A DNA stretch of 64,000 nucleotides from Eretmocerus hayati (Eukaryota; Arthropoda; Insecta; Hymenoptera; Aphelinidae). A program made the translations under genes and the position numbers. Under the pieces are notes generated by a model. The model saw nothing but the letters and a program-made list of their open reading frames with translations. It did not search any database and had not been told where the DNA came from. Positions 12,880 to 24,698 of this stretch are shown here, piece by piece. The stretch's first letter is position 1. Each line of letters starts with the position of its first letter. The stretch lies in assembly GCA_029851415.1 (NCBI GenBank), contig CM056742.1, positions 80,962,748 to 81,026,747 on the forward strand, written 5' to 3'.

Positions 12880-14215
12880 TATGAGTCGTTTCGGAGCATT
12901 TCGGCCAGAGATGTCACCCGGTGGGTCTGGAAAAGATCCCAAAAAATTCTTTCCCATTAGTTATATGTTTAAATAGTACGGAAAAATTCTCATCAGATTT
13001 TTTTTACCCCCCAATGGGCGCTGCGTCCATGAAAAGTCCATTTTAGGCCCATTTTTAGCCTATTTTGGGAAAACCACAGCTCCGACTAGACTCAATCGCT
13101 CCGGGCGTACTTCGGCGCATCCTCTTTGGGAGGATTAGTTCTTTTGAGAATAAAATTGTCCGCCACCGATTATTGAGTCTAGCGATTTGTAGTGAGCAGA
13201 TTTTAGCGATTTATGGGTTTTCTTCCAAGTGATCTAGCTCCTACTAAACATGTGATAATCGACTTTTACCAGTGGCCATTCCGAAGGTCTTGAAGGAACC
13301 TACAATTTGACCACCGGTAGAGGTCGATTATCGTAGTTTTTATGGGAGCCTTAGCCGATATAAGTTGAACATTTTTGTGAAAATACCAATTCTTGAGCTC
13401 AATTTGCAAAAATCGTTTTCTTATTCTTGACCTCAAAACTATGCAAATATGTTCTTCAACACAAGAACTACCGAAATTAACAAGGATCCCGGTGGAGAAA
13501 TCATCTTCTGATTCTTGGCATACGTTCAAAAATGCCGTATTTTGACTTTTTGCTTAGAATGCCAACATAGCCATGGCTCCCGTATGCTTCCATCTGAGTT
13601 ATTGTGTATCGATCTGAGTGAAATAACTTCCCAAAGTACCCCCAAATATGTGTAAGAACTCCTAGAGGCGAGCCTCGAGCCAGAAGCGACCCTATTTTGG
13701 GGCAGGCGAGCAACGGCTCGATTTCTCATGTTTCCACCCACAAACGAGACGAGAGGCTAGAATAAAGATACAAACATGTTTTTACGACTCAGAATGACCA
13801 TCTTAAGGCGATGCGGTCACCGTACACGCTGAACTTTGTTCACAGAAGTCTCAAAATCTTTTCCATTATGGGCTAAACGACGAGTTATCCAGGCTTTATT
13901 ATCATCTAACTCGGCCTGGATAACCCTTCGTTTGGCCCAAATCGGACTAGATTTTGAGAGTTTTGTGAACGAAAATGTGCCAATTTGTAGGTTAGAAAGT
14001 ACCCGCGGGCAAGTCATTCTCGTTTATTAGTGATAGTCTTGTGATTGGTGACAAATAATGAGTTGTCCACCACAACTCAGGTGATGATACGAAATGGACA
14101 AATCGTCTCCGACTTGTTTCGTGGAATTTTTTTGATTTACATCCAAATAAGATATAATTTCCGGGTTGCACGGTGACCGCATCGCCTTAACACGATCCCG
14201 AGGTCAATTTGTGGC
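12880..14215. mobile_element. long foldback element LFB copy B, left arm
   Basis: Begins with a terminal stretch containing TTTCGGAGCATTTCGGCC and continues with the family pattern seen at 3586-5395. It matches the right arm at 16886-18215 in inverted order. It is interrupted by a TTAA-flanked MITE (13803-14190), and the centre of the element is split by a non-LTR retrotransposon. Confidence 0.75.
13803..14190. mobile_element. TTAA-flanked MITE (piggyBac-like target)
   Basis: A 380-bp body (13807-14186) has terminal inverted repeats GGCGATGCGGTCACCGT, flanked on both sides by TTAA. The undisturbed sister sequence near 51040-51060 shows the empty site, so insertion with duplication of TTAA is directly visible. 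A second inner palindrome lies at about 13840-13965. No transposase is encoded. TTAA specificity suggests mobilisation by a piggyBac-type transposase (inference). Confidence 0.8.
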
Positions 14216-14348
14216 TAGGTTATCAATCAATCCTCAAACTCCGTAATAACAGGTTTTTTTATTTTATGTTATTTATCCATATATACGGGAAATGCTGCCC
14301 TTTCAAACTGTACATATTACAAAATATGAGTGAGGGAAAAATCACTCA

Positions 14349-14870
14349 TTAATATGATAAAATACTTAAATTACTGTCATACTGACTACAAACGCAAGGA
14401 TATTCGGACACATGTGCTAATATAGCGATTGGGGTGAATGATTCTGATACAGATGTTAAGACATCATAAAGGACGGTAGATTGAAATGACAAGTACAGAG
14501 AGGATTTGAATACTTCCAGCGATCCCTGGTCCCGAATTTTCGGAGGAAGACGATTCCAGAGACGCCGTAGTCTATTTGTGGTAGAACAGTGGACCCAACC
14601 AATATTACTGAAATTTCGTTTCACCGTTCTAATGGAGCGTAATTCGTACTCCGCTGATCTATCAGTGAATAGAGCATTAGCTTGTGCACTGGAGGCTAGT
14701 TCATTTTTTATCTTGATTGCTGTTATACAATCAAAATAGCAGTGCCGTACTGCTAATTCTGATAATTTGAACTCCACTCTAACGGGGTGATAACCATGGT
14801 CTGTGAAATGCATCGGGTTTCTATCTTTATAGCTCAAGTAACGGAGCATTCTGTTTTGACTCTTTCTCAT
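14349..14870 (-). pseudogene. non-LTR ORF2 C-terminal domain (broken)
   Basis: About 170 residues following the thumb region in a shifted frame. It contains the LRRLWNRLPPKIRD type of motif found near the C-terminus of Jockey- and CR1-clade ORF2 proteins. It is joined to the reverse transcriptase only through a frame change at about 14867-14870. The end lies close to the AT-rich 3' tail at about 14255-14280. Confidence 0.65.
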
Positions 14871-15661
14871 TTGATTTGGACCAGTTTTGTACTAGGCGCC
14901 CATATGGTCGATGCGTATGTTAAAATAGGCATAACAAGAGCTTTGTAAAGATAAGCTATAGATTGAGGGTTTGTGAAGTCCGATGTCAATCTCCTCAAGA
15001 ATCCAATTACTTCCAAAGATTTCTTAGAAATTGAGTCAATGTGTTTATCAAACTTGAGTCTAGAATCGAAAATGACTTCCAGATCAGATATCTCATTAGC
15101 TCGAGCAATCTCTATACCATTGAGCTGGTATTGATAATTCATAGGTTGTTTAGATCTCGAGGAGGAGATTACTGCTTACTTTTTCATGTTGACTTCTAAA
15201 CCATTTTTGATAGACCAACTGTCGAGTGTAGAGAGAGCTTTCTGAAGAATGCTAGCGTCAAGAGGGGACTTGATGATTGAGAAAATTTTTACATCATCGG
15301 CGTAAATCAGGGTCTGGATTTGTGACATTTCCTCAACGATGTCATTGATAAACATTATGAATAGTATTGGGCCAAGGTGTGAGCCCTGTGGTACACCCGA
15401 TGACGCTTCAAAGGTTTTCGATACAAAATTCGATATTCGCACAGCTGATTTCCTTTCACATAGGTAAGATTTGAACCATTCATGCAACTTTCCACTTATA
15501 CCAAAATTCTTTAGTTTGCTCAATAGACGCAAGTGATTGACTGAATCAAACGCTTTAGAAAAATCAATATATATCGAATCAACCTGCTTGTAGTTACTCA
15601 AACTTTTTGTAATAAAATCTTGGTGAAGAATGAGGTTAGTTTCGGTTGATCTACCCTTCAA
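14867..15661 (-). pseudogene. non-LTR reverse transcriptase domain (broken)
   Basis: The segment 15661-15176 encodes RT motifs 0-5 of a Jockey/CR1-type retrotransposon: a KGRST start of the fingers region, IDFSKAFDSV with the first catalytic Asp, GVPQGSHLGPILF, and YADDVK with the catalytic pair. A stop at about 15174 separates this from the thumb region at 15142-14867. The full-length ORF2 of such elements is about 900 residues, so this is a fragment. It would copy its own mRNA at nicked target sites if intact. Confidence 0.75.
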
Positions 15662-16885
15662 AGAACCATGTTGGTTATCAACTATTCCTCCTACGAGGAA
15701 TTCCGTTAAATGATTTGCTACACATGCATCGAATTATTTAGCTAGACAACCCAGAATTGCAATTGGTCTATAATTTTCAATATTACGTTCGTCGCCGCTT
15801 TTGAAAATGGGCTGGATGGATGCCAACTTCCAGATGGGCGGAAATGTGCCACTCTCTAGAGATTTGAGAAAATTCTTAAAACGGTTCCTCGTTTGCTAGA
15901 CCAACACTTTTTGAGGAAGAATGCAGGGATTCCGTCGGGGCCTGGTTTTGTATTATCGTCAAGATTCTTCACAAGGTTGTCTCATTCATCTTATCAAATA
16001 GTAATCATACGAAGTTTTTCATCACATTCGATTTCATCTAGAAGATCGACTTTGCTACTTTTGTATACTCAGCTGAAATGGTCCGAAAAGAGATTTGGAA
16101 TACCAACACCAGTTCTGGCGGATTTCTTCTAAAAATACATATTGTTAGGGAGACAATTAGTTTTTCTTAGGCTTTTAGTATACGCCCAAAAATGCTTCAA
16201 ATTATTTTTCAAATTATCTTCAACAGATCTCAAATATTCAGTTTATTTCTCCCGTGATGTTTTTATACATTGAACTCGAGCTTTTTAAATGCAATGTAAT
16301 CGTGTAATGAGTGACTTTCTTTCCAAATAGTGTGGAGCTTCTTTTTCTCAAAACTCAATGACTTCAGATCGTGATCATACTATTTAGGAAGATCAGAGTG
16401 AATAAGTTTCTTAACTGGAACATTTTCTTTGATTACTGTATTCAAAATTCCATTCAACGACTCTACACATTCGTCAACACTCTCATGACCCATAACCATG
16501 CTCCGATCAATTTCATCCAACACACTCCAAATTTTGGTAAAGTCTGCTGACCTCTATAATCAATTTGAACACTGTTTTCACTGAGAAACGAACACAATTC
16601 AGGAACCACAATCTCACCTAGGAGAGCTGCATGATGAGATTCTCAGAATGGAACTAATAAGTCTTGGTCTCCCAGGACCTTGAAGGTTCCAGAGCTGCAG
16701 AGTAGAAGATCCAATGAATATCTTTTATCAGGATGGGGTGGGAACATTTGTTCCGTGCCAACATTGCTGAAGGGCTGGGTGATGCATTCTACTTTCTGTT
16801 GTCGTTCCTCACTTGTTGGACCAATTGGAATGGGCTTTTGCTCCTCTACTACAAAATGACAATTATTCAGGGCCCCATCGACCCC

Positions 16886-18215
16886 GGAATCAGGTTGAAA
16901 TGGTCATTCTGAGTCGGAAAAACATGTGTGTATCCCGGTTCTAGCCACTCGTCTCATTTGTGGACATGAACACGGGAAATCGAGCCCTCGCTCGCTTGCC
17001 CAAATTAGACGAAATAATGCCCATTTTGGAGCTGATGGTTTGAACCTCCAGCTCGCTTCTGGCTCGAGGCTCGCCTCCGGAAGTTCTTACACATATTTGG
17101 GGGTACTTTGGGGAGTTATCCTACCCAGGTTGGTGCACAATAACTCAGATGGAAGCATATGCGAGTCATACCTATGTTGGCCCTTTAAGCAGAAAGTCAA
17201 AAAAGAGTGGTCTAAATTGGCTGAATAAAATCGAGAATTGAATGGCCCACCCAGATTATTGTTCTTATTGATAGTAATTGTATTGGAAAAAATTCGCATA
17301 GGTTTGGGGTCGAAAGAAAGAAATCGATTTTTTTGAATTGAACCGCCTGTTACAACATCAATAGAGGATGGTAAAAAGTTCAAGCAAGTTATAAAGAGGA
17401 AGTTATTTGCGTCTGTACCTTTGAGTTGATCAATTCACGTCGTCACGTGCCTTTTGTTACTTAATTTTTTGAGCTATATGTAAATTTTCATCGTTTTGAA
17501 TTACCAATATTTCGTTGATTGCAGTGATTATCCTAGTAATCATTCTCCTCTTATGTATAAATTATGTAATTTGGGTCTTGATGACCCGTTATGTTTCCTA
17601 AATAAAATGAAATAAAATAAAATAAAACTGAGCCCAAAGTTTGGCATTTCCACGGAACTGCTTAACTTGTAACGACTGTAACTCCTTTGAAAAGTTCGAT
17701 AATTAACTTTCACAAGTGATCAAATTGTAGCTTATTCCAAGACCTTCGAAATGACCACTGATAAAAGTCGATTATCTCATGTCTAAAGGGAGCTAGATTA
17801 CTTTGAAGGCGGCCCAAAAATCGTTGGAATGTGCTCTCAGCAAATAGCTCCTAGAAGTTGCTAGGCTCAATTATCGCTCTTGAACTATTTGTTTCTTGAA
17901 AGTACCAGTCTTAAGAAAGAAAATGCGCCCAAGTACGTCCAAACATATCGAGTCCCGTCGGATTAATATCATGATTTTCTTCTCTAATCTACGATTTTAT
18001 GATAACATATCTATTATTTCTCCAAAATAGGCTAAAAAGGGACCTGAAATGGATCTTTTATGCGCCCTCAGGCCCATAGGGGGCTTCGAAAAAATTCCAA
18101 AATAATTTTTCGTACTATTTAAAAATGGTACTAACAGAGAAAAATTTTTTGGGATTTTTTCCAGACGCCCCCGGTGACGACTCTGACTGGAATGCTCCGA
18201 AATGGCCCATATACA
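16886..18215. mobile_element. long foldback element LFB copy B, right arm
   Basis: Inverted counterpart of 12880-14215, ending near GGAATGCTCCGAAATGGCCC. A further retroelement fragment (17342-17628) is inserted in it. Confidence 0.75.
17342..17628 (+). mobile_element. short non-LTR 3' fragment with (AAAAT)n tail
   Basis: About 287 bp interrupt the foldback arm and end in several AAAAT units. The sequence just before the tail includes an ATGACCCGTTATG stretch. It is a typical 5'-truncated insertion, with only 3' untranslated sequence left. Confidence 0.6.
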
Positions 18216-19000
18216 AAATGTGAGCACAAGCAGAGATGTTATTGGCTGCCACATAGAAAATATACTTGAGAGTATATCAGAAATATACAAGAAAAGCAAG
18301 ATTCTCATTCATTGCATCAATCATCTACCATCGGTATGCTCTTGTAGGTAGCTGTTCAACCGTGAGTTCGTATATGCATGAAGATGAGGCGATGTGGGGT
18401 TATGTTGACTCTCATCATTTCGACATTCCCTCCTATTGACAATATTCCTCCCCCCTCATGACTTATATCTTATATGTAGAATATCTTACCTAACCTCCCT
18501 TACTCTCAGCATGGTACACTCAGTCGGTAAAAGTTGACTTATACACGCCCTTGAATTCTGTTTGTAAATTCTTCAAATGTTGGGAATGAGTATTAGGCAT
18601 TGTTAGATAGAGTGGAAATCATCCTGCCAAATTTGGGCATTCTGCTATACTTCAGTTCAATCCTACCGTAAACGCTATTAGTTTACTTATAGTTTTGATA
18701 TGAGTGACTCATTCATCATTTTGTGAATCTGTATCAGAGCCAGGTTGAGGATAAGAATTCTGAGTCGGAGAACGGATCAGTCGAGGGAAAAAATTTCATT
18801 TCGCTCCTCTTACTTTGTCTCAAATATCGAATTTTATGATTTTATTTGGAATCATCCAATGGATAGCTCGTCATTTCTTCAGAGAACATAACTTCATATT
18901 TTCCGTGCCATGAAAAATTTCTTACTCCGATCAGGATGAAAAATTCCAAGAGATCAAACATTTCCTACAAAACTCAATTTTCATCCTGATAAATGTGAAA
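18216..19000. other. non-coding stretch
   Basis: No gene seen. The segment 18925-18985 contains TTTTCATCCTGAT words like the 185-bp tandem array at 21560-22345, so it is probably a relic of that repeat. Confidence 0.4.
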
Positions 19001-19282
19001 ATTGTGACGTGGGGTGGTCGATGACTGAATGAATAGACTCGAAAGATGGTAGAAATAGATGTATTGAATGAATTGATGGTAACTGTGTGTATTGAGAGTG
19101 AGTGATGGGCACTCCCGAAATGGGAGTCCCCGAGCGGTCTCATGCGGCGCGCGCGAGTCGCGGCTTATATGCCCTCGACTCGTCGCGTGTCGCACAGTGT
19201 AAAAGTACAAAGATCAGCAAAACGTGATCCCGCGATGCATTCCTCGCGGTATGCATCGAGCGATCGGTCTTGCAGAACCGAC
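19001..19282 (+). repeat. 280-bp direct repeat, copy 1
   Basis: Nearly identical to 20786-21065. Starts TGTGACGTGGGG and ends near GCAGAACCGAC. Contains a TTATATGCC box and two small hairpins. Two such copies 1.5 kb apart look like LTRs of a small element, but I see no primer-binding site, no polypurine tract and no flanking target duplication. Confidence 0.75.
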
Positions 19283-20785
19283 TACTCGTTCTTTGCGCGC
19301 GTTGCTTGCATGTATCATGATGCCAATTTTCGAATGTATGCGCGGTGCTGACTCGCAGATTTCAGGTTGCGGTATTTGTAACGCGATTCCTCGCCTCGGG
19401 GTGATGACCTCGCCGCAAGTAGCTATTCCATATGACTCTTCGGATTTCAAGCAAATATGGGTTACCGACTCTGATCTATCTACTTCAATATTCTCTGTGT
19501 AAAAATTCAAGATTCTTGATTCTAATTCAATATTCTTGGATCTGGGAGTGGGATTATCGGGCTTGAAAACGGTACCCCATAAGCTTTCGATTTTATCAAA
19601 GCTAAATCCCCATTTTCTAGGGTTTTCCGACTTTCCCTCTAATTTTTTTCATAATTGGTCTATTTCCGTAATTTGTCTTGCCCTGTCAAAACTGCTGGCA
19701 AAATGGATGGTAGCGTTTGGAACGCTTCATCAATTTTACCAAACTTCGTCATTTTGATTGTTTCAGTAGACTCTTGCTTGATTCTGATCCCTCACATTCA
19801 AGGATTATACTATTTTTGCGTCAACAATTCTGCATACGCAGACAATACCTTCAATGATAACAATGCAATTCTTACAGACATAGACTCAAGTGGGATTATA
19901 TCTCATGAAATCTTTCTGCGGTCATTGGTATTTCTGATTCGGCAAGATCTTTCAACGTTATTGCTCACTTTCATTCGAATTCAGCTCGTATCTCGGGGGG
20001 GGGGGGGGGGGGTAAATGGGTTCTTTATCAGATTCACAAGGGACAATCGTATTTGTGTCTATTGAGCGCCGTGCCTCGTAAGAAAATCCCAACCTATCGT
20101 GGCATGTGTTTTACAGGGAGTCCCGGCACAATGTGGACCTCAGTGTCCAAACTACTAACTTGTATCTCTGTTTTCCCTAAAAAATTTATTTCCCCATTTA
20201 TCACACCCGTAACAAGAGCCGTACTATAAACGTCTTTTGAGCTATCTACAATTAGTTATTCCCGCGCGAATCAATACTGTAATTATTTATATACCAGACC
20301 ATGTACGTTTAGTATCTTTGTTCCCAATGAGTCAATGTCTCTAATTCATTTTAATGGAATAATGATTGAAGTCTACTGATTTGATACTCGAGTATCATAT
20401 TCAGTCAATTTGAAGTTTTGGCTGTACCTTGATGATCCTATACATGATGATGCGAAGTTCGATGCTGATGACGTTGATTCGATGTTTGGTTGATTGGCGC
20501 ATGATCTCGTACATCGGCGACTTGAGTGATTGTAGGCTGGTGCCGCCACTCTTCAATTTTTTCTTTTTTGATAATGGAACTGCAGAGTTCTGCCTGATGT
20601 TGTTGGCTGTTTGTGCTGCCCCGGTGTTGCTGGGCCGGCTGGTTGGTTCACTCCTCTCTCAGAGCGTCTGCAGGATGGTAGTTGCACAGTCCTTGTTCCG
20701 TCTTCTTCACTCAAACGAGCCTTTTTTCGCGGGTGATCTCGCGAAAAAAAAATTTTCCACTCAGTCAGCCACACCTAGCACTACT
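19283..20785. other. spacer between the direct repeats; poly-G run
   Basis: Holds a G run of about 18 near 19997-20014 and several short open frames on both strands, none with a family signature. A gag or pol gene was not found. If the flanking repeats are LTRs this would be a non-autonomous internal region. Confidence 0.4.
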
Positions 20786-21065
20786 GTGACGTGGGGTGAT
20801 CGATGACTGAATGAATAGACTCGAAAGATGGTAGAAATAGATGTATTGAATGAATTGACGGTAACTGTGTGTATTGAGAGTGAGTGATGGGCACTCCTGA
20901 AATGGGAGTCCCCGAGCGGTCTCATGCGGCGCGCGCGAGTCGTGGTTTATATGCCCTCGACTCGTCGCGTGTCGCACAGTGTAAAAGTGCAAAGGTCAGC
21001 AAAACGTGATCGCGCGATGCATTCCTCGCGGTATGCATCGAGCGATCGGTCTTGCAGAACCGACG
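20786..21065 (+). repeat. 280-bp direct repeat, copy 2
   Basis: Second copy of 19001-19282 with only a few substitutions by eye. Similarity ends at GAACCGAC in both copies and the flanks differ. Confidence 0.75.
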
Positions 21066-22345
21066 ACAGAGTGATTGACCAACAAGGGAAATCACCTATG
21101 GCGTCACAAAATGTTCTTATGTTGAAGTCATGGAGGGATGTTCTCCGAGGGAATGAGAAGCTAGCCATGAATTAGTTCCGAATGGAATCATGGAATTCAA
21201 TTCGTGAAACAGACAAGGGGGACACCAACCTTGTGGGTCCTGGATCTTGAAGGAAATTTGGGAATCTTCTCGTTTTGGTAAGAAATGAAGGTACCCAGAA
21301 GGGTTTTGTCCAATGGGCTTCCTATCCCGAGATACAGCTATGAAGATTAGCATTGCCCATATAGGACCATGTTAAAATGACACATATATAGATATACTGA
21401 TAATGCTAACCTCCATGGCTGTATCTCAGGATAGGAGGCCCATTGGACGGAACCCTCTTGGGTACCTCCATTCCTTTCCAAAACATGAAGATTCCCAAAG
21501 TTTCGTCAAGATCCAGGACCCGCAAGGTTGGTGCTCCACTCGAGAGTCAAAGGAGCCGAAATGTAAGTTTTTCATTTGGCCGAACCTTACTCCCACTCAA
21601 AATTTTCATCCTGAAAGAATCAGAAAGTTCCTTACGGTCTGGAAGCCACGAGGTTATATTCTTCAAGGACATGAGAAGCTCCTCATAGAATGATTCCGAA
21701 TTGAATCATATAATCCGATTCTCGAGAGAAAGTCGATGGAGTTGAAACGCCCTTTTTCAGCTCGGCTGAGCCGTACTGAGACCGAAAATTTTCATCCTGA
21801 TCAGAGTAAAAATTTTCTTATGGCTTTGAAGTTGTGAAGTTATGTTTTCCTAGGACATGCGAAACTGTTAATGGGATGTTTTCGAATGGAATCATGAAAT
21901 TCTATCTGCGAGACAAAGTCAATGGTGTTGAAACGCACATTTTTAGCTCAGCAGAGCCGTACTGAGAACAAAAACTTTCATCCTAATCAAAGTAGAAATT
22001 TCCTTATGGCCTTCAAATTATGAAATCGTGTTCTTCGAAGAAATGAGAAGCCATCCGTTGAATAATTTCGAATGGAATCTTGAAATTGATTCGTGAGACA
22101 AAGTCAAAGCAGCAAAATGCAATTTTTCGCCGCAGCCGAGCCATACTCCGACTCAAAATTTTCATCCTGGACAAATTGGAACATTTTAAATTCCTCCTCA
22201 AAGTTATGGGATTATGTTCTTGAAGAACAAAAGAAGCTATCCTTAATTGAGTTAATTTTGAATGCAACTATGGAATTTCTGTGAGACAGAGTCAAAAGAG
22301 CCAAAACGCAATTTTTGAGCTCGATCGAGTCACACTCCGCAGGCA
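21066..22345. repeat. about 185-bp degenerate tandem array
   Basis: Four to five units are marked by AAAATTTTCATCCTG at about 21599, 21788, 21968 and 22158, with further shared words (GAGAAGC, TTCCGAATGGAATC, GAGACAAAGTC). Spacing is 180-190 bp, near nucleosome-repeat length. The foldback at 21215-21543 is inserted into one unit. Confidence 0.7.
21215..21543. repeat. foldback element FB-2
   Basis: Inverted arms of about 125 bp run from near 21215 to 21340 and from 21405 to 21543. The loop between them contains CATTGCCCATATAGGACCAT and ATATAGATATACTG, matching the loops of FB-1 and FB-3. Confidence 0.8.
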
Positions 22346-22458
22346 CCTTCGCGTGGCACGCGCGCATCGTTCATTTCGAAGGGAATTGCGACGTCAGATA
22401 TCCGCGCACGCGCATCGCGACTCAGCTGTATCACGCTATGTGTGATGCATCGCAAAAC
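22346..22458. other. short GC-rich spacer
   Basis: About 110 bp with repeated GCGCGC words between the tandem array and the Harbinger-like foldback. Nothing else was seen. Confidence 0.4.
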
Positions 22459-24131
22459 TAAGGGCCCATTCATTTGGACACATTTCGGTTGGATCGGACG
22501 AACCGAACGAAACGAACGAAGCTAAAGGATCGTAAAACTTGTTTGCGTTGAGACTGAAACTCTACGTCCCGTCGTGAATAGGCGAGCGCGCGGGCCCGAG
22601 CGTTTATGGCCCCGCTCTAATGACCTACTTCTGAATTGCAAAATTGTTTAAAACCGCACAAAGATGTTTGCAAATATTCAATCCGTCCTTGTGCCTCCAA
22701 GACGATCTCATAGAAACTTGAGTCGTGAAAATGGGTTGATATAGAGTGATTTGGTGGCTATCAAAATTATTCATCATGAGCACACATTTGCTCCGGATAA
22801 TCACTGAATATCAACCGATTCTCACGATTCAAGTTTCTATGAGATCGCCTTGAAGGCACGAGAACGGATTAAATATTTGCAAACATTTTTGTGCAGTTTT
22901 GAACAATTTTGCAATTCGGACGTAGGTAATTAAAGTAGGGCAATGAACTTTGGGCCCCGAGCGCTCGCCCGTTCCCGACGCGACGTGGATTTTCAGCTGC
23001 TGATCATGATCTCTCGTCACCGAGATGAAAACGTACTTGCTTCCATCGCGAAACTATGTTTGTTTTGCGTTGGAGCTGAAACTCTACGTCCCGTCGTGAA
23101 TAGGCGAGCGCGCGGGCCCGAGCGTTCATGGCCCCGCTCTAATTACCTACTTCTAAATTGCAAAATTGTTGAAATGCGCACAAAAATGTTTGCAAATGTT
23201 CAATCCGTCCTTGTGCCTTCAAGACAATCTCATAGAAACATCGTGAAAATCGATTAATATAGAGTGATTTTGTGGCTCTTAAAGTTAGTTATCATGAGCA
23301 TACATTTGCCTCGGATAATCACTGAATATCAACCGATTTTCACGATTCAAGTTTCTATGAGATCGTCTTGAAGGCAAAAGGACGGATTGAATATTCGCAA
23401 ACATTTTTATGCAGCTTTAGACAATTTTGCAATTTGGAAGTAGGTAATTAGAGAGGGGTAATAAACCTTGGGCCCCGAGCGCTCGCTCGTTCACGACGTG
23501 ACGTCGATTTTCAGCTCCAACGCAAAACAAACATAGTTTCGCGATGGAAGCAAGTTCGTCTTGATCTTGATGGCGAGAGATCATGACCAGCAGCTGAAAA
23601 TCCACGTCGAAACGGGAACGGGCGAGCGCTCGGGGCCCAAAGTTTATTGCCCTACTCTAATTACCTACGTCCAAATTGCAAAATTGTTCGAAACTGCACA
23701 AAAATGTTTGCAAATATTCAATCCGTTCTCGTGCCTTCAAGACGATCTCATAGAAACTTGAATTGTGAAAATCGGTTGATATTCAGTGATTATCTGAGGC
23801 AAATGTGTGCTCATGATAAATGATTTTGATAGCCACAAAATCACTCTATATCAACCGATTTTCACGATTCAAGTTTCTATGAGATCGTCTTGAAGGCACA
23901 AGGACGAATTGAATATTTGCAAACATTTTTGTGCGGTTTTGAACATTTTTACAATTCAGAAGTAGGTAACTAGAGCGGGGCCATAAACGCTCGGGCCCGC
24001 GCGCTCGCCTATTCACGATGGGACGTAGAGTTTCAGTCTCAACGCAAACAAACTTTACGATCCTTTAGCTTCGTTCGTTTCGTTCGGTTCGTCCGATCCG
24101 ACCGAAATGTGTCCAAATGAATGGGCCCTAA
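22459..24131. mobile_element. Harbinger-like foldback with TAA target duplication
   Basis: A 1,667-bp element (22462-24128) starts GGGCCCATTCATTTGGACAC, ends with the reverse complement, and is flanked by TAA on both sides. GGGCC termini with a 3-bp TWA duplication are known for PIF/Harbinger elements. The interior consists of about six units of roughly 230 bp in alternating orientation, each with GCAAAATTGTT and CTCATAGAAACTTGA words. No transposase is encoded. Confidence 0.8.
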
Positions 24132-24393
24132 GGTGTTGCGTTATGGACTACCGTCCCTGGTGAGGTGGTTCCTCGTTGTCCGCGGCACAACTGTACCGAA
24201 TGCTATTGTAACTCTGACGCGCATGGTGCGCGCCGTTCGTTACCTGAGTGCAATCACTTAACTCTACGGCTAAGAGGTATCGGTAGGGAAGGTTTCACCT
24301 TCAGAAATTCGGAGAGCTATTATTAAACCCCTCATCTCTCCTCCGGGATGCTCCTTCGAGAGAAAGTCTTGATATCAGTACATACATATTACC
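24132..24393. other. flank between Harbinger-like element and Polinton
   Basis: About 260 bp of non-coding DNA ending in the left copy of the TCCGAA target site. No repeat or gene recognised. Confidence 0.4.
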
Positions 24394-24399
24394 TCCGAA
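24394..24399. repeat. 6-bp target site duplication, left copy
   Basis: TCCGAA, identical to the six bases at 44400-44405 immediately outside the other terminus. Confidence 0.93.
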
Positions 24400-24661
24400 A
24401 GTAGATAGAACTGTACTGATTCTACAGCAAGCTGGTGATAAATCCTCTACTGGAACAGAACCCCACGACGAGGACCTCCTCATATCGAGGACGTCCCCCA
24501 GGGTAGCTCCAGTACGAGGATTCACCAGGTCGTGCAGCCTCAGTACAGTTCTATATATACATCTTTTATGCAAATTAACCCTAGACCTGGTGCAGTTACC
24601 CGGGTGACTTGCTGTGCCCGCGGTTGTCAAGCGAATGAGCCACACGCAATCGCAATTCAAT

Positions 24662-24698
<37 letters not shown>

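Larger units (their letters stand above)
14216..16885 (-). mobile_element. Jockey-like non-LTR retrotransposon, 5'-truncated
   Basis: The reverse transcriptase is read on the minus strand at 15661-15176, with FSKAFDSVNH, SSGVPQGSHLGPILF and the catalytic YADD motif, and continues in other frames at 15142-14867 and 14870-14349 (3' domain with WNRLPP). Upstream, 16880-15700 still shows an endonuclease C-terminal part and the linker, in several broken frames. The 3' end lies at the left with an AAAAT-type tail near 14255-14280. It sits in the centre of foldback copy B, between arms that otherwise face each other. Frameshifts and stops show it is dead. Confidence 0.75.

Noticed and set aside
24301..24660. 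Open frame mirrored at 44043-44420, apparently a duplicated protein
   Set aside because: Both are readings of the Polinton terminal inverted repeats; the similarity is explained by the repeat and continues in non-coding sequence.
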